Assembly: GCF_002088235.1 (NCBI RefSeq)
Contig: NZ_AQQV01000001.1
Location: 558,001 to 622,000, forward strand
Length of the DNA stretch: 64,000 bases
Source: Oceanococcus atlanticus
Lineage (GTDB): Bacteria; Pseudomonadota; Gammaproteobacteria; Nevskiales; Oceanococcaceae
Direction: 5' to 3'
Part shown: positions 9,414 to 19,492 of the stretch, one piece after another
Layout of the letters: the number at the start of each line of letters is the position of its first letter
Numbering within the stretch: position 1 is the first letter of the stretch
The notes under the pieces: generated by a model
Seen by the model: the letters and a program-made list of their open reading frames with translations, nothing else
Database searches by the model: none
What the model was told of the DNA's origin: nothing
Program-made: the position numbers and the translations under genes

Positions 9414-10058
9414 TCAGATTCCCAAATCCGCCAACAGGGCATCGGCATCATCCTGTGATGCTGCCGGGCGATTGTCAGTGCGACCGGCCGCCGGCCCAAG
9501 CAAGGCTTCATCTTCCGGCTCATCAAGCGTGGCCGGACTCAAGCCCGCCAGATCCAGCATATCCTTCAAGGTGGTGTCGAGATTGCCAACCATGGTCATG
9601 ACCCGGCGAATGATCTGCCCGGACAGGTCCTGATAGGCCTGCGCTTCGTACAGCGACGACATGTTCTTGCGCAAGGTCGCGGTGCGCTCAACCAGCTGCT
9701 CGGCCGCTGCCCCTGGGGCCATCTCATCGGCCATGTCCTGCAGCGCCACAATATGCTCACGCGAATCCTCAACCAGATCCAGCGTGCGCGTGGCGGCCTG
9801 TTCGGTCAGCTCGATCACCGCATCCAGGCGTGAACAGGCATCAGGAATCTCAGCTGCCGCGCGAGCCAGTCGGCTGTCCAGCTGCAAGGCGCGCATTTCG
9901 GCGTACAGATCACTGGCCATCTTGCGTATACCCTGAGCAAAGGCCGCCGTTTTGGCCGCATCCAGCTCTTGTAGACCGTGCTCGACCTCACCCCAATCGC
10001 CACCGAGCGCCGCCTGATGCAGGCTCTCAAGACGCCGGGCCAATTGTTCGCGATCCAT
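9414..10058 (-). CDS. cheZ: CheY-P phosphatase CheZ
   Basis: A 214-residue, mainly helical protein that dephosphorylates CheY-P. The QAYQDLSGQIIRRVMTM segment holds the catalytic glutamine region of CheZ, and the extreme C-terminus DADALLADLGI is the amphipathic CheY-binding peptide. It sits 2 bases after cheY and 2 bases before cheA. CheZ is restricted mostly to beta- and gammaproteobacteria, which agrees with the other taxonomic hints. Confidence 0.93.
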   Translation of the reverse strand: MDREQLARRLESLHQAALGGDWGEVEHGLQELDAAKTAAFAQGIRKMASDLYAEMRALQLDSRLARAAAEIPDACSRLDAVIELTEQAATRTLDLVEDSREHIVALQDMADEMAPGAAAEQLVERTATLRKNMSSLYEAQAYQDLSGQIIRRVMTMVGNLDTTLKDMLDLAGLSPATLDEPEDEALLGPAAGRTDNRPAASQDDADALLADLGI

Positions 10059-10060
10059 CG

Positions 10061-10453
10061 CTACGCTGCGGTCTGCAAACGCTGATTGATGCGGTCAAGC
10101 TTCTCCTTGAGCGTCTCGGCGGTGAACGGCTTGATGATGTAACCGCTGACGCCGGCCTGCGCCGCCTCCACAATCTGCGACTTGTCCGCTTCGGCAGTCA
10201 CCATCAACACCGGCAAATGGGCCAGCTCCGCGTCGGCCCGTATGGCCTTGAGCAGCTCGATGCCAGTCATGCCCGGCATGTTCCAGTCGGTCACGACGAA
10301 CTGAATGCCGCCAGCCTTGAGCACAGGCAGCGCCGTCGAGCCGTCGTCGGCTTCCACCGTATTGGTAAAACCCAGATCGCCGAGCAGATTTTTGACGATA
10401 CGACGCATGGTCGGGAAATCGTCAACGATGAGAAATTTGGTGTTCTTGTCCAT
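10061..10453 (-). CDS. cheY: Chemotaxis response regulator CheY
   Basis: A single receiver domain of 130 residues, with the acidic pair in [12 protein letters not shown], phospho-acceptor Asp56 in [12 protein letters not shown], the switch threonine in LMVTAEA and the lysine in YIIKPF. Phosphorylated by CheA, it binds the flagellar switch. Two ATG codons stand at 10459 and 10453. The AAGGA ribosome site is only 2 bases from the first but 8 from the second, so I prefer 10453. The first ATG would overlap the fliA stop as ATGA. Confidence 0.95.
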   Translation of the reverse strand: MDKNTKFLIVDDFPTMRRIVKNLLGDLGFTNTVEADDGSTALPVLKAGGIQFVVTDWNMPGMTGIELLKAIRADAELAHLPVLMVTAEADKSQIVEAAQAGVSGYIIKPFTAETLKEKLDRINQRLQTAA

Positions 10454-10455
10454 GG

Positions 10456-11199
10456 TCATGGTCCTTGTTGATGGGCATTCCAGTCCTGAAGCTTGCCGCG
10501 CAGGCGCAGATGAGCGCGCCCCTGGAGTTGGCAGACACGTGATTCACTCACCCCCAGAACAGCGCCAATTTCCTTGAGATTGAGGCCCTGGTCGTAATAC
10601 AACGACAGGACCAGCTGATCGCGTTCGGGCAACTCAGCGATGGCCGAAGCCAGATCTTTCTCGAACGCGCCATGCTCATAGTGAGCCGCCGGCGAGTCGC
10701 CGGAACTGGGCAAGTCGGCGCGCAGGTGATCGCCTTCGTCGTCGGAGTACTCCAGCGGCAGCGCCTGACAACGACTCGCGTCGGCCAACAAACTGCGCAG
10801 CGCTGGCATGTCGATCTCCAGCCGTTCGGCCACCTCACTTTCACGTGCCGGACGACCCAGCATCTGCTCCAGTTGGCGCATCGCTTCGGCCGCGTCGCGC
10901 ATACCACGATGCACTGAGCGCGGTGCCCAATCGCCGCGACGCAGCTCATCAATCATGGCGCCACGAATACGAAATCCGGCGAAAGTCTCGAAGCTGGCGC
11001 CAGCCGACGGATCAAAGTGACTGGATGCTTCAAGCAGTCCAATCATGCCCGCCTGGATCAAATCATCCAGCTCGACGCAATCGGGCAGTCGGGCAGAAAG
11101 ATGCAGCGCAATACGCTTGACCAGCGGGGCATGCTGTTCGACCAGCGTATCCGCGCTGGGCAGCTGGGCCGTGCTGAGGTACTCCGCCGCAACACTCAT
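10456..11199 (-). CDS. fliA: RNA polymerase sigma factor for flagellar operon (sigma-28)
   Basis: A 247-residue sigma-70-type factor of the FliA class that directs late flagellar and chemotaxis promoters. Region 2 reads [20 protein letters not shown], with the -10-recognising part in [18 protein letters not shown]. Region 4 contains the HTH in [20 protein letters not shown]. Length and order match FliA. It overlaps fleN by 4 bases and cheY follows directly, as in Pseudomonas-type flagellar clusters. Confidence 0.95.
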   Translation of the reverse strand: MSVAAEYLSTAQLPSADTLVEQHAPLVKRIALHLSARLPDCVELDDLIQAGMIGLLEASSHFDPSAGASFETFAGFRIRGAMIDELRRGDWAPRSVHRGMRDAAEAMRQLEQMLGRPARESEVAERLEIDMPALRSLLADASRCQALPLEYSDDEGDHLRADLPSSGDSPAAHYEHGAFEKDLASAIAELPERDQLVLSLYYDQGLNLKEIGAVLGVSESRVCQLQGRAHLRLRGKLQDWNAHQQGP

Positions 11200-12035
11200 G
11201 AGGCCACGGCCACGGCGGGGCTGATCATGCGATCAACAAAGAATTCCACATGGCCGCGCGGCCGCTTGACTTCACGCCAGGTCGAGACGGTTTTGGCCAC
11301 ATCGCGAAAAGCCAGTGCCGCGGGGCTGCCCGGCCAGATCTGCGTCACCAGCTGCTGACGCTGGATCGACTGACGCAAGCGCTCATCGAACGGAACGTGC
11401 CCCAAGTATTCGAGATTGACGTTGAGAAACCGATCTGTCACGCGCAATAACTTGGCAAACAGTTGCTGGCCATGCCCAGCATCTCGGCTCATGTTGGCCA
11501 AGACCTGAAAGCGGCTGAGCTGCCGGTCACGCGACAGCACCTTGATCAGCGCATACGCGTCGGTGATCGAAGCGGGCTCATCGCACACCACGACCAGTAC
11601 ATGATCAGCGGCCTGCGCGAACGTCAGCACGTTGCCGGCAATGCCAGCCGCACTGTCTACGATCAGCGTATCGACCGGCATGTCCAGATCGCTGAACGCA
11701 TGGATCAGGCCCGCTTGCTCGGTTGCACACATTTCAGCCAGACGTGTGTTGCCCGATGCTGCCGGGACGATCAGCAAACCTTGCGGCCCGGTTACGATGC
11801 TGTCGGCCAGATCGCAGCGTCCTTCCAGAACATGCCCAAGATGGAAGCGCGGCTGCAAACCCATCAACACATCCAGATTGGCCAGGCCGAAGTCAGCATC
11901 CAGCAGCAGTACGCGCCGCCCTGAGGCTTGCAAGGCGAAGGCCAGATTGGCCGACACACTGCTCTTGCCTACCCCGCCCTTACCGCTGGCCACTGTGATG
12001 ACCTGAGGGCGGGACGATTCATGGCGCCGGTCCAT
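11196..12035 (-). CDS. fleN: Flagellar number regulator FleN/FlhG (MinD-like ATPase)
   Basis: A MinD/ParA-family ATPase of 279 residues that limits polar flagellar number by opposing FlhF. The deviant Walker A is VASGKGGVGKSSVSANLA, with switch motifs LLDADFGLANLDVLMG and LIVDSAAGIAGN. The open frame extends 69 codons upstream into flhF, but the ATG at 12035 (MDRRHESSRP) starts just before the Walker A and 20 bases after the flhF stop, so I use it. It overlaps fliA by 4 bases. Confidence 0.94.
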   Translation of the reverse strand: MDRRHESSRPQVITVASGKGGVGKSSVSANLAFALQASGRRVLLLDADFGLANLDVLMGLQPRFHLGHVLEGRCDLADSIVTGPQGLLIVPAASGNTRLAEMCATEQAGLIHAFSDLDMPVDTLIVDSAAGIAGNVLTFAQAADHVLVVVCDEPASITDAYALIKVLSRDRQLSRFQVLANMSRDAGHGQQLFAKLLRVTDRFLNVNLEYLGHVPFDERLRQSIQRQQLVTQIWPGSPAALAFRDVAKTVSTWREVKRPRGHVEFFVDRMISPAVAVAS

Positions 12036-12054
12036 GCTGGAAGCCTGGTGATAA

Positions 12055-13209
12055 TCAAGCACAGGCACGCAGATTCTCCGGCTGGCCGGCACGCCGGCAT
12101 TGATCCAGTGCCCGCGCAACCAGGTCATGCCCGCGCGCCACATGCAAATCTTCAGGTACCTGCTGACCATCCGTGGCGTAGGCCAGCGGCAAAGCTTGAC
12201 CCGCGATGAAGCTAAGCGCCTGACCCAGCTGCCGCGTCTCATCCAGCTTGGTCAGAATCAGGCAATTCGGTCGTGCTGCGTCAAAGCGCCGGGCCTGCAT
12301 CAGCAGGTCCATGGGCGCGGTCGATGCCGACAAGCACAGCGCCCGGTGTATACGCTGCTGTGGCAGCAAGCAGGCAAATTGTTGATGCAGCTTGAGATCA
12401 CGCCCGCCTACGCCGGCGGTGTCAATGACGATCAATTCCTGTGATTGACGCGCAGCGAGAATGTCGCCCAGCTCGTCAGCGGCCTGGATGCGGTGCAGCG
12501 GCGCCCCCAGAATGCGGGAGAAGGCGGCGAGTTGCTCCTGCGCCCCGATACGGAATTCGTCAGTGCCCACAAACTGCACGCTGCCCTGCCCAAAACGCAG
12601 GATGTGGCGCGCTGCAAGCTTGGCCGCGGTGGTGGTTTTGCCAACACCCGTAGGGCCCATCAAAGCCACCGCGCCGCCATCATGGAGCAATTCCTGACGA
12701 CCAATTGGCAAAGCCGATGCCAGCGCCTGCAGACCGGCCTGTCGGGCCGCATCCACATTCAGGCCACTGGGCAGCGTCTTGAGCAGCTCATCGACGCGCG
12801 AAGCGGCGATCCCCATACGGGTTAACAAGGCATAGGCCGCCTGATGTCCCGGGCAATTCGAACGGCACGTGCCGGCCACCGCATCAAGACGGTTTTGCAG
12901 CAACTCCTGCATGGCTTCCAAACGCTGCTCCATAAGCGCCATGGCATCACCGCCCGCGGCGCTTGCAGCGACGCCGGACACATCGAACCCGCTGGCCGTG
13001 GTGGCCGCATCGTCGGCGTCTTGAGAGACTCCGGGTTTTCTGCCCGAAGCATGTCGAATCAGGGATTCGTCGTAATCGACGGCGGCAACCAGCTCAATAC
13101 CCTCGCGGGTTTCATGAGTCGACAAAATGACGGCGTCCGGGCCCTGCTCCTGCTGCACCGCGCGCAGTGCGCTGCGCATGTCGCGCGCGCTGTAACGTTT
13201 GATTTTCAT
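12055..13209 (-). CDS. flhF: Flagellar biosynthesis GTPase FlhF
   Basis: An SRP-type GTPase of 384 residues that sets the polar site of flagellum assembly. The basic N-terminus MKIKRYSARDMRSALRAVQQE is typical. The NG domain has G1 MGPTGVGKTTTAAKLA, a DTAGVGGRD G3 segment and a TKLDE G4 region. A low-complexity linker rich in Asp and Ala lies near residues 65-95. It stands between flhA and fleN, the standard order in polarly flagellated gammaproteobacteria. Confidence 0.95.
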   Translation of the reverse strand: MKIKRYSARDMRSALRAVQQEQGPDAVILSTHETREGIELVAAVDYDESLIRHASGRKPGVSQDADDAATTASGFDVSGVAASAAGGDAMALMEQRLEAMQELLQNRLDAVAGTCRSNCPGHQAAYALLTRMGIAASRVDELLKTLPSGLNVDAARQAGLQALASALPIGRQELLHDGGAVALMGPTGVGKTTTAAKLAARHILRFGQGSVQFVGTDEFRIGAQEQLAAFSRILGAPLHRIQAADELGDILAARQSQELIVIDTAGVGGRDLKLHQQFACLLPQQRIHRALCLSASTAPMDLLMQARRFDAARPNCLILTKLDETRQLGQALSFIAGQALPLAYATDGQQVPEDLHVARGHDLVARALDQCRRAGQPENLRACA

Positions 13210-13249
13210 TGCTGATTTGCCTCGTGTATTGCCTTCATGGCGCTATCCG

Positions 13250-15355
13250 TCAGGCCAGTGAACCGACAACGCGGATGCGCTGCTGCTCCGGCATCTCGCT
13301 GTAGGAGAGGATGTGCAGATCCGGCAAGCTGGGACGCAACAGCCGCGACATCCAGCCGCGCAAGCCTTCCGGAACCAGCAATACGGCTGGCTCGCCGGCT
13401 TGCTGACGTGCTTTCAGATTGCTGCTCGCTGATTCATGCATACGCTCAACCACTCCCGGCTCCATCACGTCGTTCCTGGCTGCGTCGTGCAACATCCGTT
13501 CCAGAGACGGCTCCAGGGTCATCACCGGCAGTTCTTCAATCTGCGGCGCAATGCTTTCAAGGATTTGTCGCCGCAGTGCGCGACGGGCTGCGGCCGTCAG
13601 ACTGTCGACACTGGCCTCACCTCCGGCCACGTCGGCAAGCGCTTCCAGCACTCCACGCGTGTTCTTGACCGGAATGCCCTCGCTGAGCAGGTTCTGGATG
13701 ACCCGCACCAGGCTCGCCAGCGGCAGCTTCTTGGGCACCAGATCCTCAACCAGACGCGGTGAGTTCTCAGCCAAGCGATCAAGCAACTGCTGCGCATCGT
13801 CATGCCCGAACAACTCCGAGGCATGCTGCTGAATAAGATGTGACAGATGCGTGGCAACCACGCTGGCCGGATCGACCACGGTGTACCCCTGGGCCTGTGC
13901 GGCGCTGCGCTGTGCCGGCTCGATCCACCATGCATCCAGACCAAACACCGGGTCGGTGGTCTTGATGCCGTCCAGATCGCCGAATGCCTGCCCCGACGAC
14001 AGCGCCAACTCGCGCCCTTGGTGCAAGGTCACACGCGCCAGCGTGCTGCCATACAAGGTCACGCGATACTCGGTCGGGGCCAGATCAAGACGATCGCGGA
14101 TGTGCACAGCCGGAACCAGAAAACCCAGGTCCTTGGTCAGCTTGCGGCGCACCGCCTTGATGCGGTTCATAAGGTCACCACCCTGACGGGTGTCGACCAG
14201 CGGGATCAGGCGGTAGCCCAACTCCAGACCCAGCGGGTCTTCGGCCTCAACATCGTGCCAGCCAACCTCGCTTGGCGCTGCAGGTTCATTGCGCTGCGCC
14301 TCTTCAACCTCATCTTCGCCGTCACCCGGCAGATTCTGACGCGCCCGCCACCAGGCCAACCCGGCGCAGACAGCGGCCAGCAACAGGAAGGGCATATTCG
14401 GCATGCCCGGAATCAGTCCCATCACACCGAGCATGGCTGCACTGATCGCCAGCGCGCGGGGAGAGCCGAACAGCTGCCCCATCACCTGCTCGCCCACATC
14501 CTGCGCCTGCGACATGCGGGTGACCAGGATCGCGACGGCCGTCGACAACATCAGGCCCGGCAGCTGAGCCACCAAACCATCACCAATGGTGAGCAGGCTG
14601 TACGTGCGCCCAGCGTCCGCCAAACTCAAATCGTGCTGGGCCAGACCGATGATCAGACCGCCGATCAGATTGATGAACAGAATGAGCAACCCGGCCAGCG
14701 CGTCTCCACGAACGAATTTTGATGCACCGTCCATTGAGCCGTAAAAGTCAGCCTCGTCGCGGACCTCCTCGCGCCGCGCGCGAGCTTCGTCGTTGCTCAG
14801 GAGCCCGGCGTTCAGATCAGCATCAATGGCCATCTGCTTGCCCGGCATAGCATCCAGGGTGAAGCGTGCCGATACTTCAGAAATACGTTCCGCGCCCTTG
14901 GTCACCACAACAAAGTTGATGATGGTGAGGATCGCAAACACCACCAGGCCCACGGCGTAGTTGCCACCAATCACGAACTCGCCAAAGGCCTCGATCACAC
15001 GACCGGCCGCACCCGATCCTTCGTGTCCGTGCAAAAGTACAACCCGGGTCGACGCCACATTGAGCGACAGGCGCAGCAGGGTGACGATCAGCAGGATAGT
15101 CGGGAATACCGAGAATTCCAGCGGACGCCGGACGTACACCACGGCCAGCAAGATGGTGATCGACAACGCAATATTGAAGCTGAACAACAAGTCCAGCAGC
15201 AGGGGCGGCATCGGGATAACCATCATCCCGAGCAAGGTCATCAGCAGGGCGGCGGCACCCAGACCGGGCGTGGTCAGATAACGGGAAAATGCGTTAGCGG
15301 CGAGTAGCTGGGTCACCCGGCGGTTCCGGCGGCAAGATTGCGCCGCAACCTGCAA
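13250..15355 (-). CDS. flhA: Flagellar export apparatus protein FlhA
   Basis: A 701-residue inner-membrane component of the flagellar type III export gate. The N-terminal half has about eight membrane helices and the FHIPEP-family signature around TKGAERISEVSARFTLDAM. The C-terminal half is the cytosolic export-substrate platform. The frame opens at a TTG (15355); a GTG at 15316 is an alternative start, and neither has a well-spaced ribosome site. It is the first flagellar gene of the operon here; flhB is not in the window. Confidence 0.95.
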   Translation of the reverse strand: MQVAAQSCRRNRRVTQLLAANAFSRYLTTPGLGAAALLMTLLGMMVIPMPPLLLDLLFSFNIALSITILLAVVYVRRPLEFSVFPTILLIVTLLRLSLNVASTRVVLLHGHEGSGAAGRVIEAFGEFVIGGNYAVGLVVFAILTIINFVVVTKGAERISEVSARFTLDAMPGKQMAIDADLNAGLLSNDEARARREEVRDEADFYGSMDGASKFVRGDALAGLLILFINLIGGLIIGLAQHDLSLADAGRTYSLLTIGDGLVAQLPGLMLSTAVAILVTRMSQAQDVGEQVMGQLFGSPRALAISAAMLGVMGLIPGMPNMPFLLLAAVCAGLAWWRARQNLPGDGEDEVEEAQRNEPAAPSEVGWHDVEAEDPLGLELGYRLIPLVDTRQGGDLMNRIKAVRRKLTKDLGFLVPAVHIRDRLDLAPTEYRVTLYGSTLARVTLHQGRELALSSGQAFGDLDGIKTTDPVFGLDAWWIEPAQRSAAQAQGYTVVDPASVVATHLSHLIQQHASELFGHDDAQQLLDRLAENSPRLVEDLVPKKLPLASLVRVIQNLLSEGIPVKNTRGVLEALADVAGGEASVDSLTAAARRALRRQILESIAPQIEELPVMTLEPSLERMLHDAARNDVMEPGVVERMHESASSNLKARQQAGEPAVLLVPEGLRGWMSRLLRPSLPDLHILSYSEMPEQQRIRVVGSLA

Positions 15356-15410
15356 ACTCCGGGCCGTGACGACAAACCGTCACAGCCCGTCACTTAATGA
15401 TGTCAGGACA

Positions 15411-15599
15411 TCAACTCTTGCTGGTACTCAGCGCGATCGCTTGATGACCGAACAACTGCTGCGCACTGTCGGCCTGCCAGCCGCGCATCACGCCGCATCC
15501 AGCCGCGATCAGCAGCACCGCCAAGAACATGGCGCCCAGTCCGCTGAAGTGGCGCACAGTGAATTTTTCGCAAGCTGACATTGGGGTTTTGGCATTCAT
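15411..15599 (-). CDS. Small single-span membrane protein or lipoprotein (62 aa)
   Basis: A 62-residue protein with one hydrophobic helix (about residues 20-38) ending in AAGCGVMRG. It could be a membrane anchor or a weak lipobox. No family is recognised. Reality is supported by a near-perfect ribosome site (TAAGGAGGT, 9 bases before the ATG) and by a promoter region shared with a divergent TetR gene that carries two similar palindromes. It is probably the direct target of that repressor. Function unknown. Confidence 0.65.
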   Translation of the reverse strand: MNAKTPMSACEKFTVRHFSGLGAMFLAVLLIAAGCGVMRGWQADSAQQLFGHQAIALSTSKS

Positions 15600-15600
15600 T

Positions 15601-15616
15601 TAAGGCAACCTCCTTA
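15601..15616. promoter_or_regulatory. Candidate TetR operator 1
   Basis: TAAGGCAACCTCCTTA has 5-base arms TAAGG/CCTTA and the same 16-base span as the stronger palindrome 32 bases away. It overlaps the ribosome site of the 62-aa gene, which could by itself explain part of the match. Confidence 0.4.
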
Positions 15617-15632
15617 TCTCATGTCTTTATAT

Positions 15633-15648
15633 TAAGGCATGTGCCTTA
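15633..15648. promoter_or_regulatory. Candidate TetR operator 2
   Basis: A perfect palindrome TAAGGCA-TG-TGCCTTA lies in the AT-rich intergenic stretch between the 62-aa gene and the divergent TetR gene. Size and symmetry fit a TetR-family operator. Its centre is 32 bases from that of operator 1, about three helical turns. Confidence 0.6.
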
Positions 15649-15774
15649 TTTTTCAAGCTCAGCGTCATGCCACATGCTCCATCGCAGCCGGCTGGAAGCC
15701 CAGAGCAAGCGGCAAAAGCGGCACAACAGCGCTATTTTCAATATGATGTCGTGATGCACTGGTGGCGGAGATAA

Positions 15775-16458
15775 ATGAGAGCCCGAAACAACCCGGCCCG
15801 AACAGAACGCAGCGCGACGACACGCAACAAGATCATCCAGGTGGCCGTAAAGCTGTTTGCCGAGCGCGGCATTGAGGGTGTGTCGTTAAACGACATCAAC
15901 AAAGCCGCCGGTCAGCGCAACAAAAACGCCACGCACTATCACTTTGGCAGCAAGGAAGGCCTGTTGCAGGCCATTCTGGACAAGCACGAACCACCGATTG
16001 CCAAGCGTCGGGACCAACTGCTTGATGAGTTCGAAGCACAAGGTGACCTGACCCTGCGCAAGGTGCTGCGCGCGGTGATGCAGCCGATGGTGGAAAAGCT
16101 CGATGACCCGGATGGAGGCGCAGACTTTGTGCGCTTTAGCGCACATCTGGTAATCACCCACACCATGGCAGCCCTGCATCTGAATGCGCCGACGTTCCGC
16201 ATCCACTCCGTGGAACGCATTGCTCAGGCGCTGGACCAGCAGCTGGGCCCGCTCACGCCCAGCGTCAAATTTCACCGCGGCATCATGCTGGGCGTGTTCC
16301 TGACCCACGGCTTGGCCGAGCACTCACGCCTGCGTGACACCGCCTCGCCCGGTGCCGATATCAATCAGATGACCGAGCTGTTCGTGTCCAATCTGGAGGA
16401 TTGCCTGACCGCGATGATGCAGGCGCCGGTTTCGGAGCAAACCCGCGCCCTGCTCTAA
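15775..16458 (+). CDS. TetR/AcrR family transcriptional regulator
   Basis: A 227-residue regulator. The TetR HTH is near residues 17-63 (RNKIIQVAVKLFAERGIEGV, then GQRNKNATHYHFGSKEGLL). The C-terminal ligand and dimer domain is not assignable to a ligand. It diverges from the 62-aa membrane-protein gene, and the intergenic region carries matching palindromes. It probably represses that gene and perhaps itself. A link to lipid or steroid metabolism would be guesswork. Confidence 0.88.
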   Translation: MRARNNPARTERSATTRNKIIQVAVKLFAERGIEGVSLNDINKAAGQRNKNATHYHFGSKEGLLQAILDKHEPPIAKRRDQLLDEFEAQGDLTLRKVLRAVMQPMVEKLDDPDGGADFVRFSAHLVITHTMAALHLNAPTFRIHSVERIAQALDQQLGPLTPSVKFHRGIMLGVFLTHGLAEHSRLRDTASPGADINQMTELFVSNLEDCLTAMMQAPVSEQTRALL

Positions 16459-16482
16459 GCCGCGGCAGGCCTGTTTCAGGCT

Positions 16483-17424
16483 CTAGCCAGTAACCAGACG
16501 GCGCAAGGAACGTATGCGGTTGAGCAAACCATTGGCCAATGGCGGATTCTCCGGCTTGGGCTCAACCGGTTTTTGCACCTGGTAACGGCGGCTCAATTGC
16601 TTGTGGCGCGCCATACGACGATGCTGGTTGATTGCTGAAGCCACGGTGATCTTGGTCTGGGTCTCACGCAAGGGCTTGGTGATAAAACGATAAATCTGCC
16701 CCTGGTTGATCAACTCGATCGCCATGCCAGCATCGGCCCGCGCGGTCACCACCATGGAAATCAATTCCGGATTGTGTTCTTTGAGCGTGCTGAGCAGACT
16801 CACCACCGACTGGTTCTGAACGCGCGTATCGGTGATCACCACCCCCACTGCCTCACGCTCCATGATCTCGATGGCACCTTCAATGGTGGTTGCCGCAACC
16901 ACCCGGTACTGATTACCGAGCATTTGCTGAATCGCCGGTGCAACTGTGGGATCTTCATCCAGCACCAGCGTGGCGGGCAGATTGGACGCCGCCTGCTCGT
17001 CCGAGCCGCCTTCACTGCGCGAGAGCTGTATCGCTTCCCGTGTGGTGCGGGCCGCTTCCACGGCTTGAGCCACGGTCGCTTTGAGCTCCTTGTTGTCCCA
17101 GGGCTTGTTAACAAAGCGGAAAATCTCGCCCTCGTTGATCGATCCGATGATCGCATTGAGATCCGAATAACCGGTCAGCAAGATGCGCATCGCCTCAGGG
17201 CGCAAGTCTTTGGCCTCGCGCAGCAAATCCACCCCGGTCATGCCCGGCATGCGCTGATCACTGACCACAACGTCGACCGTCTCTCGCTTGAGGAATTCGA
17301 TCGCCTCATTTGCGCTGTTGGCAAAGAACATCTGGTAGTCGCCACGAAACAGCATGCGCATGGTGGTAAGAATGCGCCGCTCGTCGTCTACGAACAGAAC
17401 CCGTGCTTTTTCCGTCTCTGACAT
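16483..17424 (-). CDS. Response regulator with two receiver domains
   Basis: A 313-residue protein made of two receiver domains and no recognisable output domain. Receiver 1 (about 8-125) has LFVDDERRILTTMR, phospho-acceptor Asp in VVVSDQRMPGMTG and KPW. Receiver 2 (about 150-265) keeps LVLDEDPTV, VVITDTRV and TKPL. A short basic tail rich in Arg and Pro follows. It starts 17 bases after the histidine-kinase gene, so the pair is one two-component system. Signalling by protein contact, or phosphorelay, is the likeliest output; the target is unknown. Confidence 0.88.
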   Translation of the reverse strand: MSETEKARVLFVDDERRILTTMRMLFRGDYQMFFANSANEAIEFLKRETVDVVVSDQRMPGMTGVDLLREAKDLRPEAMRILLTGYSDLNAIIGSINEGEIFRFVNKPWDNKELKATVAQAVEAARTTREAIQLSRSEGGSDEQAASNLPATLVLDEDPTVAPAIQQMLGNQYRVVAATTIEGAIEIMEREAVGVVITDTRVQNQSVVSLLSTLKEHNPELISMVVTARADAGMAIELINQGQIYRFITKPLRETQTKITVASAINQHRRMARHKQLSRRYQVQKPVEPKPENPPLANGLLNRIRSLRRLVTG

Positions 17425-17441
17425 TTTGACCTCAAACTGGC

Positions 17442-19256
17442 TTATGCGGCCGCCGCAACCGCGTCATCTGCCGCCGCAACATCCGGTTGCTTCAGTGGCA
17501 ACCAGACACTGAACTCGCTGCCTTTTCCTTCTATGGATTTCACATCGATGCTACCGCCATGATCTTCGATGATGCGGTAGATGATCGACATGCCCAGCCC
17601 CGTGCCCTTACCCACCGGCTTGGTGGTGAAGAACGGTTCAAAAATATGCGCCATGGTCTCTTCACTCATGCCACAGCCGTTATCCAAAATGCGGATATTG
17701 ACGCCCTCGTTCAGCGCGCTGGTGTGAATGAAGATGCGACCCTCATCGCGCCCGGCCACATCAATGGCCTGCGCGGCGTTGGTGATGATGTTAAGGAAGA
17801 TTTGATTGAGCTGCGAGGGCGAGCACTCGATGTCGGGCAACTCACCGAAAACTTTCTTGACCTGAATATTGCCCTTGAGATGGTTCTGGCAAATCTTCAA
17901 CGCGGATTCGATCCCTTTATTCACGTCGAACACGTCATCACGTGAACGATCCACACGTGAGAAATCCTTGAGGCTGGCCACCAACTCTGCAATCTGCTCA
18001 AGGCCGTGGTCGGTATCTGCGAGCAGGCTGTCGAGCTCGTCCAGCAACTCACCGGTCGCCAGATCCTGATCCAGCGCAATCGCCATGCTTAAGGCCTCAG
18101 CGACGGCCGCTTCGGAATCTGCACCGTTGGCAATCATCTGCAAAGCCTTGCTTTGCTGATTGGTTACGGCTCGCACATCGACCAGTGATGTTTTGACGAT
18201 GTCGGCGTTGCCGCGGGCATAGCCCAGCGGGGTATTAATCTCATGAGCCACCCCGGCAACCATCTGACCCAGCGAAGCCATTTTTTCCGACTGAATCAGC
18301 TGCGCTTGAGAGTTCTGCAACTCTTTCAGAGTGTCGCTGAGATCGCGGGTGCGCTCTTCAACCTGCGCTTCCAGAGTTTCATTGGCGCGATCCAGCTCGA
18401 TGAAGCTGCGCCGCAGACGCAAGCCCAACCAGGCCAGAATCAGCAGCAAGACCACCGCGTAGGCAACCAGGTATTGCCGATACTCTGCTGCTTCGGAGAC
18501 ACGCGATTCATGCCACTGGGTGTAGATGTCGTTGAGGTCCTTGAGGTGCTGCGCCGTGGGCGCATCAAAGAATTCATCCAGCCTCTCAACCAGTTCGCGC
18601 TTGTCAGCAATGACCGATTTGATGGCAAATTCCAGCTGGTCGACCGACTGAGCCAACTCAACCTGGTCCGGCGAAATCGACGCTTTGAGGGTGACCAATT
18701 GCGACTGGATACCGTCCAGCAAGCGCTCCTCCGGGCTGGTCGCGATAATGACCGCCATCGCGTCGGTCTGCAGGCGACTCAATAACTGATCAATGTTGCC
18801 ACCCGCCTCGACCAGGTTTTTCGACTGATTGGTGTACAGCGGCACCGCATCGGCGCTGCGAATCAAGCGTTGAATGATCTGCGAGGAACGGATATCAAAA
18901 TCAAAGGCCAGCACGAATTTGTCGCCAGCGGTGGCCAGAAACTGATCAAGGGACGCATCGATCTCTTGCGTTAATCCGCGCAGCGAGTTGTCGCCGCTAT
19001 CAATGTCGTCCATCGCATCGCCCAGGCTGGCGATGATTTCGGATTTGTTGTCGCTTTGCAGCTGCAACGACGACGCACGGTTCAAGGTCATCGCACGGTT
19101 CAAGGCCACATCCAGATCATTGATCTTCTGCAAGGCCGCCAGGCGCTCCAGGTGCTTCTGCCCGTCAGCCGCCTGCGTTTTCTGGATCAGAAAACCCAAA
19201 CCGCCCAACGCTGCAATGACCAGCACAAAGCTGAAGAACAGCTTCACAAACTTCAT
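17442..19256 (-). CDS. Membrane sensor histidine kinase
   Basis: A 604-residue sensor kinase. A first membrane helix lies near residues 5-23, then a large helical periplasmic region, then a second helix near residues 270-290. A coiled coil leads to the dimerisation/phosphoacceptor domain with His338 in [14 protein letters not shown]. The ATPase domain has a long N box, then ILDNGCGM and GTGLGMSI. The open frame extends upstream, but the ATG at 19256 has an AGGGGAG ribosome site and begins at the membrane helix, so I use it. The signal is unknown. It is paired with the double-receiver protein downstream. Confidence 0.92.
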   Translation of the reverse strand: MKFVKLFFSFVLVIAALGGLGFLIQKTQAADGQKHLERLAALQKINDLDVALNRAMTLNRASSLQLQSDNKSEIIASLGDAMDDIDSGDNSLRGLTQEIDASLDQFLATAGDKFVLAFDFDIRSSQIIQRLIRSADAVPLYTNQSKNLVEAGGNIDQLLSRLQTDAMAVIIATSPEERLLDGIQSQLVTLKASISPDQVELAQSVDQLEFAIKSVIADKRELVERLDEFFDAPTAQHLKDLNDIYTQWHESRVSEAAEYRQYLVAYAVVLLLILAWLGLRLRRSFIELDRANETLEAQVEERTRDLSDTLKELQNSQAQLIQSEKMASLGQMVAGVAHEINTPLGYARGNADIVKTSLVDVRAVTNQQSKALQMIANGADSEAAVAEALSMAIALDQDLATGELLDELDSLLADTDHGLEQIAELVASLKDFSRVDRSRDDVFDVNKGIESALKICQNHLKGNIQVKKVFGELPDIECSPSQLNQIFLNIITNAAQAIDVAGRDEGRIFIHTSALNEGVNIRILDNGCGMSEETMAHIFEPFFTTKPVGKGTGLGMSIIYRIIEDHGGSIDVKSIEGKGSEFSVWLPLKQPDVAAADDAVAAAA

Positions 19257-19492
19257 AACACTCCCCTGTGTCCCCGGTGTCCGCCGTTTGGTCTGCGCCA
19301 GCCCGGCATGAGGCCAAGCGCATAGCTTGCAGTGTAGTCGAAAACCCTGCTTCATCCATGCGTAGCAGATCAAAAACCCCTACAAATACGGCTGTTTACA
19401 CGGCAAATGATTGTCAATCTGGCACAAACGGACGAATTCAGCCGATCACGCAACGCTAAGCTGGAGGGCGGAGACACCACAAGGATTTGCGC

